Assembly (NCBI GenBank): GCA_003559985.1
Contig: PWJP01000213.1
Location: forward strand, 1 to 10,461
Length of the DNA stretch: 10,461 nucleotides
Reading direction: 5' to 3'
DNA from: Saprospirales bacterium
GTDB lineage: Bacteria; Bacteroidota; Bacteroidia; Chitinophagales; Saprospiraceae
Shown: positions 7,366 to 10,461 of the stretch, in pieces
Position numbering within the stretch: the first letter of the stretch is position 1
How the letters are laid out: each line of letters starts with the position of its first letter
Made by a program: the position numbers and the translations under genes
The notes under the pieces: generated by a model
The model's database searches: none
Seen by the model: only the letters and a program-made list of their open reading frames with translations
What the model was told of the DNA's origin: nothing

Positions 7366-7818
7366 TTATGCCTGTTTTTGGTCGGAAATGAACCGAATGA
7401 GGTCCCTCGAGGTGAAAATACCTACCAGTTCTTCATTCTCCACCACGGGCAGAGCGTGAAAGTTTCCCTTGTCAAATTTTTCAATGGCGGTGATAATAGG
7501 GTCACCAGGGCTGCAGACCTCGATGTTGCGGGTGATGTAATCGCGTACCGTTCCTCCTGACTCAAATTCTTCGGAGAGGGAGACTTCTCCGAGCTCTAAC
7601 ACCATGGAAAAACTCCTCAACAGGTCATTGGCAGAAATTATTCCCGTGACCCGGTTATCGTCATCTACTATGGGCAAATGGTGTATTTTCAACTCGTTGA
7701 ACAACCGAGTGATGTGGCTCATGGAGAACTCCTCTTTGCCCACCAGTATGTTGGTAGTCATATGGTCACCGATTCGGCTATTTTCCAGTAGATCATTCAA
7801 ATTTTTTCCCGGGGCCAT
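7366..7818 (-). CDS. Two-CBS-domain protein
   Basis: The 150-residue soluble protein is a stand-alone pair of CBS domains, a module that usually binds adenosine nucleotides (AMP, ATP, SAM) and senses energy state. CBS1 covers about 16-72 (IGDHMTTNILVG, then IHHLPIVDDDNRVTGIISANDLL) and CBS2 about 91-148 (VRDYITRNIEVCSPGDPI, then FHALPVVENEELVGIFTSRDLI). Both show the typical x-LPVV-D/E-x-x-x-VGI-x-S/T-x-x-DL core, with Asp and Ser/Thr positions suited to ribose and phosphate contact. No catalytic or DNA-binding domain is attached. The gene starts at an ATG (7818) 15 bases after the Usp gene's stop and probably shares its transcript. It could bind the same nucleotides as, or regulate, the neighbouring Usp; that is inference. 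The identity as a CBS pair is secure. Confidence 0.92.
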   Translation of the reverse strand: MAPGKNLNDLLENSRIGDHMTTNILVGKEEFSMSHITRLFNELKIHHLPIVDDDNRVTGIISANDLLRSFSMVLELGEVSLSEEFESGGTVRDYITRNIEVCSPGDPIITAIEKFDKGNFHALPVVENEELVGIFTSRDLIRFISDQKQA

Positions 7819-7833
7819 AGTTCTTCAAAGATT

Positions 7834-8703
7834 TTACTTAACAATCAATGTGGGAAAGAAATTACCGGTCGCCAGCACACCCTCGGTCACACTTCCCATC
7901 AACATCAGTTTGATTTTGGAGTGGCCCTTTGCACCCATTACTATGAAATCCACATTGGAGGCCAAAGCGTATTCTGTCAGATAATTGGATACTCCAGGCA
8001 CCCCTCGCGAGATGGCTTTTATCTGGATATTGTCAGTATTTTCTCCGATCTGTGATTGGACGAACTTTCGCAGGCTTTCTTCTATGTTTTCTCTGATGCC
8101 GTCCCTGAATTTGCGCTCCGTCATACTCAACTTATAGTATCCCATGGCCGGTAATTCGTAAATGTGCAGGGCAGTTATTTTGACAGATTCATTTTCTCCT
8201 CTAAGTTCCAGAGCCTGTTTAAGTGATTTTGCGGAATAGCGGGAGAAATCAATGGGTACCATGATGTGTGTTAAATCATCCGGGCGGTCATCGGGAACAA
8301 CCAGTCCGTTGCACTTGACATTCCTAACCAGATTCTTGGCTAAAATACCGTGCTTTTTAACACCTGATTTTTGTCCGATCACCACCAGGTCAGCTTCCCA
8401 TGAGTGAGCATAGTCCACCAATTCTGACAAGGGATCTCCCTTGCACAATTGAAACTCCGTGTTTTTATCTTTTGGATCAAAAAACCGGCCGACGGACTTC
8501 TTGATATTCTTGAGAATATCCTCCATTGCTTTTGGATTGAGAGGGGACCAAATTTTGTCGTCCGGGTATATATGGAATTTTTCCGGTAATACGTGGACAA
8601 AAGCAATGGGTCCAATGCCCAGTTTTTCTCTGTGGGCCTTTAGATAGGTCAGCAGTTTTTCATCTACCGCTGATAGATCGATTGCTACAACAGCTCTTCG
8701 CAT
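7834..8703 (-). CDS. Tandem universal stress protein (two UspA domains)
   Basis: The 289-residue protein contains two UspA folds: about 1-137 and 144-289. Domain 2 opens with HIMVPIDFSRYSAKSL and carries the ATP-binding motif G-2x-G-9x-G-(S/T) intact: G257, G260, G270 and S271, in FIVMGAKGHSKIKLMLMGSV. Domain 1 opens with RRAVVAIDLSAVDEK, but its equivalent segment (VVIGQKSGVKKHGILAKN, 107-124) lacks the second glycine and the final G-S pair, so it probably does not bind ATP the same way. This arrangement is common in Bacteroidota and suggests one regulatory and one nucleotide-binding half. Usp proteins are cytoplasmic and act in survival of starvation, oxygen limitation and other stress; the exact target is unknown. 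The ATG at 8703 is 21 bases downstream of a near-consensus promoter. The CBS gene follows 15 bases later, probably as an operon. Confidence 0.93.
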   Translation of the reverse strand: MRRAVVAIDLSAVDEKLLTYLKAHREKLGIGPIAFVHVLPEKFHIYPDDKIWSPLNPKAMEDILKNIKKSVGRFFDPKDKNTEFQLCKGDPLSELVDYAHSWEADLVVIGQKSGVKKHGILAKNLVRNVKCNGLVVPDDRPDDLTHIMVPIDFSRYSAKSLKQALELRGENESVKITALHIYELPAMGYYKLSMTERKFRDGIRENIEESLRKFVQSQIGENTDNIQIKAISRGVPGVSNYLTEYALASNVDFIVMGAKGHSKIKLMLMGSVTEGVLATGNFFPTLIVK

Positions 8704-8723
8704 TTTTCTGTATTTTGTGATTA

Positions 8724-8754
8724 CAAAGTAAAGATATAATTAGTAACAGGCAAA
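8724..8754 (-). promoter_or_regulatory. Bacteroidota-type promoter of the usp-CBS operon
   Basis: On the minus strand, TTTG (8754-8751) is followed after exactly 19 bases by TTACTTTG (8731-8724), which matches the -7 consensus TAnnTTTG at seven of eight positions (T for A at position 2). Consensus and spacing are those known for the primary sigma factor of Bacteroidota. Transcription would start near 8717, leaving a leader of about 15 bases before the Usp ATG. This is the best promoter match in the window. Confidence 0.6.
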
Positions 8755-8824
8755 TGACAAGTATCATTCTGTTTACTGATTAATGTCAGGTTTATTTTCG
8801 AAAATACCCCTGATTTTTGCCGGT

Positions 8825-9208
8825 ATGAATAAACACCTGGCACATACGGGTATTTGGATTGATAGGAGTAAGGCCGTAGTAGTAATGATCGACTCCGGCA
8901 AATCCTTTATTATCCCTATATTCTCTAGCATTAGACTCAATCGGGCAGACAATGGCCACAGCCCTGAAAAGGGAACAAAATCCGCTGCTGCAGATTCCAG
9001 ATTTTTTGACCGCATTTTAGACTACCTTCCGCCAGACCATAAAATCATAATACTGGGACCTGATGAGACCAAGTTCGATTTCAGAGAGTACCTCCAGAAA
9101 AAACGCCCGGAATTGTCCTCTGTTCAAACCAAAGTGGCCGGTCATATGGCAACCTATGACGTAGTAGAGGCCGTCAGAAACCACTTTTACAGCAACAACC
9201 TGGCATAG
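8825..9208 (+). CDS. Small eRF1-domain-2-like (translational machinery fold) protein
   Basis: The 127-residue product opens with HTGIWIDRSKAVVVMIDSGK, a beta-hairpin in which G-I-W-I-D-x-x-x-A leads. It ends with IIILGPDETKFDFREYLQKK and then VAGHMATYDVVEAVRNHF. From memory of the family, this order (G-I-W-(I/M)-D, a variable middle, a hydrophobic strand plus GP-x-E-x-K-x-x-(F/L), and a final M-T-x-x-x-(V/I)-x-x-x-VR-x-(F/H)F helix) marks short Bacteroidota proteins related to domain 2 of eRF1/Pelota (RNase H-like translational machinery fold). No GGQ is present, so peptide-release activity is not indicated. I chose the ATG at 8825 because the family begins just before the first strand. An in-frame ATG at 8783 would add 14 residues; a TATTTTCG box (8793-8800, 7 of 8 matches to the -7 consensus) fits the shorter form. 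It is divergent from the usp operon. Fold assignment is moderate, function unknown. Confidence 0.55.
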   Translation: MNKHLAHTGIWIDRSKAVVVMIDSGKSFIIPIFSSIRLNRADNGHSPEKGTKSAAADSRFFDRILDYLPPDHKIIILGPDETKFDFREYLQKKRPELSSVQTKVAGHMATYDVVEAVRNHFYSNNLA

Positions 9209-9245
9209 TTGGGCCAGCGATTTTTCAAAAGAAGGACACAGGAAT

Positions 9246-9983
9246 TTATTGTGGGTAAGCCGACAACAAAATGCCTTCAGCACCATCGCCATCTTCGACC
9301 TTGATACCCCCACAAGCCGGGTAGGCATCTCCCCTGAAAACAATCTCCAGGTGGTGTGACCAAAGGTCTGAATCCTCATCTGTTGCGCAGATCATTTTTT
9401 CAATGCGCAATTCTATTTCCTCGCCGTGAGAACTGGAAATCACTTCCAGAGATTCTCCCTGACTGACCTTTTTGAACTTCTCATCCGGCAAGGGGAAATA
9501 CATCAACCATCCGTAGAGTGGTTTTTGCAAAATGACAGCCGGTACAAAATAATTGAATTCAATCGTCATTCTCTCCATGGGGTTTTCAAAACTCACTATG
9601 GGCTTGACGTGATGATCACATGATGAGGGCAATTCATCATCGATATGACTAACTTCTGTCACATTGATCATTTTAGAGAACTGTTGTTCGAATTCGAGGT
9701 TGCTATCGAATTCAGACAAGCTACCGTCCATTTCAATGTAAACCGGTTCGTTGAGGGTTATAACCCGTTCCCCCATTGCATCACCAACTTTGTGCTGACC
9801 ATCGAGGATTCGGTATCTGGTGTTGTCCTGACAATCAATATAGGTTATGCCTGAACTGGTTATTGTCAACAGTCCTTTAAACGGGGCACCGTCATCACTT
9901 TCACCATTCGTTGCACAGGAATTTAGGATGAGGGATACCAAAATCAAGGCGGTTGCCACTGCTATTGAAATCAGACTTTTCAT
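9246..9983 (-). CDS. Lipoprotein of unknown function
   Basis: The 245-residue protein begins with a lipoprotein signal: basic K2, hydrophobic core (about 4-20) and a lipobox ending at C23 (LILNSCATN). Serine/threonine/asparagine/acidic residues follow, with no Asp at +2. The mature part has four cysteines (C51, C122, C199, C224) that could form two disulfides. The region about 36-88 (GLLTITSSGITYIDCQDN, then ITLNEPVYIEMDGSL) recalls the small beta-barrel pattern 'F/Y-x-DC-x-x-x-x-x-Y ... PV-(Y/L)-(I/V)-x-(M/L)-x-G' of NlpE/META-type lipoproteins, but I would not name a family on this. The rest looks beta-rich and acidic. The ATG at 9983 is clear. The gene lies 68 bases downstream of the haloperoxidase-like gene on the same strand, with an inverted repeat in the gap, and converges with the eRF1-like gene (37 bases). 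It is probably anchored in the periplasm or outer membrane. Confidence 0.7.
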   Translation of the reverse strand: MKSLISIAVATALILVSLILNSCATNGESDDGAPFKGLLTITSSGITYIDCQDNTRYRILDGQHKVGDAMGERVITLNEPVYIEMDGSLSEFDSNLEFEQQFSKMINVTEVSHIDDELPSSCDHHVKPIVSFENPMERMTIEFNYFVPAVILQKPLYGWLMYFPLPDEKFKKVSQGESLEVISSSHGEEIELRIEKMICATDEDSDLWSHHLEIVFRGDAYPACGGIKVEDGDGAEGILLSAYPQ

Positions 9984-9996
9984 ACGCTGTTAGAAT

Positions 9997-10031
9997 ATTT
10001 GAACCCGGTTAAAAGAGGGGTAAGTTCAAAT
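9997..10031. repeat. 8-bp perfect inverted repeat before the lipoprotein gene
   Basis: ATTTGAAC (9997-10004) and GTTCAAAT (10024-10031) form a perfect 8-bp inverted repeat around a 19-base spacer that contains CC...GG pairs able to add to the stem. It lies 20 bases after the stop of the haloperoxidase-like gene and 13 bases before the lipoprotein ATG. As RNA it could be a weak terminator or processing hairpin, but no U-run follows; as DNA it could be an operator. Confidence 0.45.
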
Positions 10032-10051
10032 TTTATAGGCTTCCTTAGGTT

Positions 10052-10461
10052 TTAGCTCTGCCAGGGTAGATCCAATACAGAGCGACCGGCTACTCTTCCC
10101 AATCTCAATCCCTCATCGGAATCTATTCTGAAATGTACACCCAAATAGATTCGTGAGATTGCATTTTCAACCGCCATATCGTTGAAAGAATTAAACTCTC
10201 TTGGAGTACCCAAAAACTCAGTTCTACCCTCATGCGTGCGATCAACCATGGGGAAATGACTTCCAAAAGTCTCTTCCAAAACCTCCGCAGCAGAAGCACC
10301 AAAGCCAGCATGACCACTAGGATAAGCCGGGAAATGTGGGGACTTACCCATATCCCCTGTGATGGGGTTAAAACAAATGGTCTCCCACTCCGGATCTTTC
10401 AAATCTCTTAGAAAATCAATGGGCCTTTGAAGGTTGTAGTAGTATTTCGAGTGCCAAACAG
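10052..10461 (-). CDS. Vanadium-dependent haloperoxidase / PAP2-type enzyme, C-terminal part
   Basis: The last 135 residues are in the window; the gene continues beyond base 10461 and its N-terminus is not visible. The segment reads KYYYNLQRPIDFLRD, then HFPAYPSGHAGFGASAAEVL, then FNSFNDMAVENA and SRIYLGVHFRIDSDEGLRLG. The core motifs P-SGH (His codon at 10310-10312) and SR-x-Y-x-G-x-HF-x-x-D (His codon at 10133-10135) are the phosphate/vanadate-binding and catalytic motifs of the PAP2 superfamily. The KYxYNxxRP and YPSGHA context points to the vanadium-dependent haloperoxidase subfamily, which in Bacteroidota is about 400-450 residues and often exported. The catalytic lysine/arginine of the first motif lies outside the window. 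The enzyme may oxidise halides with hydrogen peroxide or act as an acid phosphatase; the sequence here cannot decide. It is followed by a lipoprotein gene on the same strand. Confidence 0.87.
   Translation of the reverse strand, partial: VWHSKYYYNLQRPIDFLRDLKDPEWETICFNPITGDMGKSPHFPAYPSGHAGFGASAAEVLEETFGSHFPMVDRTHEGRTEFLGTPREFNSFNDMAVENAISRIYLGVHFRIDSDEGLRLGRVAGRSVLDLPWQS

Overview
The window looks like chromosomal DNA from a member of the Bacteroidota. The strongest evidence is a 1244-residue secreted protein ending in the gliding-motility-associated C-terminal domain (type IX secretion, type B sorting). Supporting evidence is a promoter that fits the Bacteroidota consensus (TTTG, 19 bases, then a TAnnTTTG-like box) and the lack of Shine-Dalgarno sequences before the genes. 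A class cannot be assigned safely; a marine or environmental gliding lineage such as Saprospiria, Cytophagia or Flavobacteriia would fit. All genes read without frameshifts, and I see no insertion sequence, CRISPR array, tRNA, rRNA or phage gene.

Left end (1-1309, minus strand): the 5' end of a CoA-binding-domain protein runs off the window, preceded by a complete prfA (peptide chain release factor 1). A 405-base gap follows. Middle (1715-6292): a giant surface or secreted protein with a signal peptide, an SBBP-type beta-propeller, a PKD domain, Ig-like modules and the C-terminal sorting domain reads rightward. It converges on a secreted YD-repeat-like protein of unknown function. A 396-base gap follows.

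Right-middle (6689-9208): a compact group that looks stress-related. It holds a PsiE-like membrane protein (+), a two-CBS-domain protein and a tandem universal stress protein (both -, probably one operon with a good promoter), and a divergent small protein resembling the eRF1-domain-2-like (translational machinery fold) family. Nucleotide sensing (CBS, Usp) next to a ribosome-related fold suggests adjustment of physiology during energy or nutrient stress; this is inference from family knowledge and gene order.

Right end (9246-10461, minus strand): a lipoprotein lies downstream of a vanadium-dependent haloperoxidase / PAP2-type enzyme whose N-terminus is outside the window. An 8-bp inverted repeat lies between them.

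I found no clear new multi-gene defence or mobile system. The parts most worth a second look are the Usp/CBS/eRF1-like cluster, the TTG-initiated giant exoprotein, and two intergenic repeat structures.
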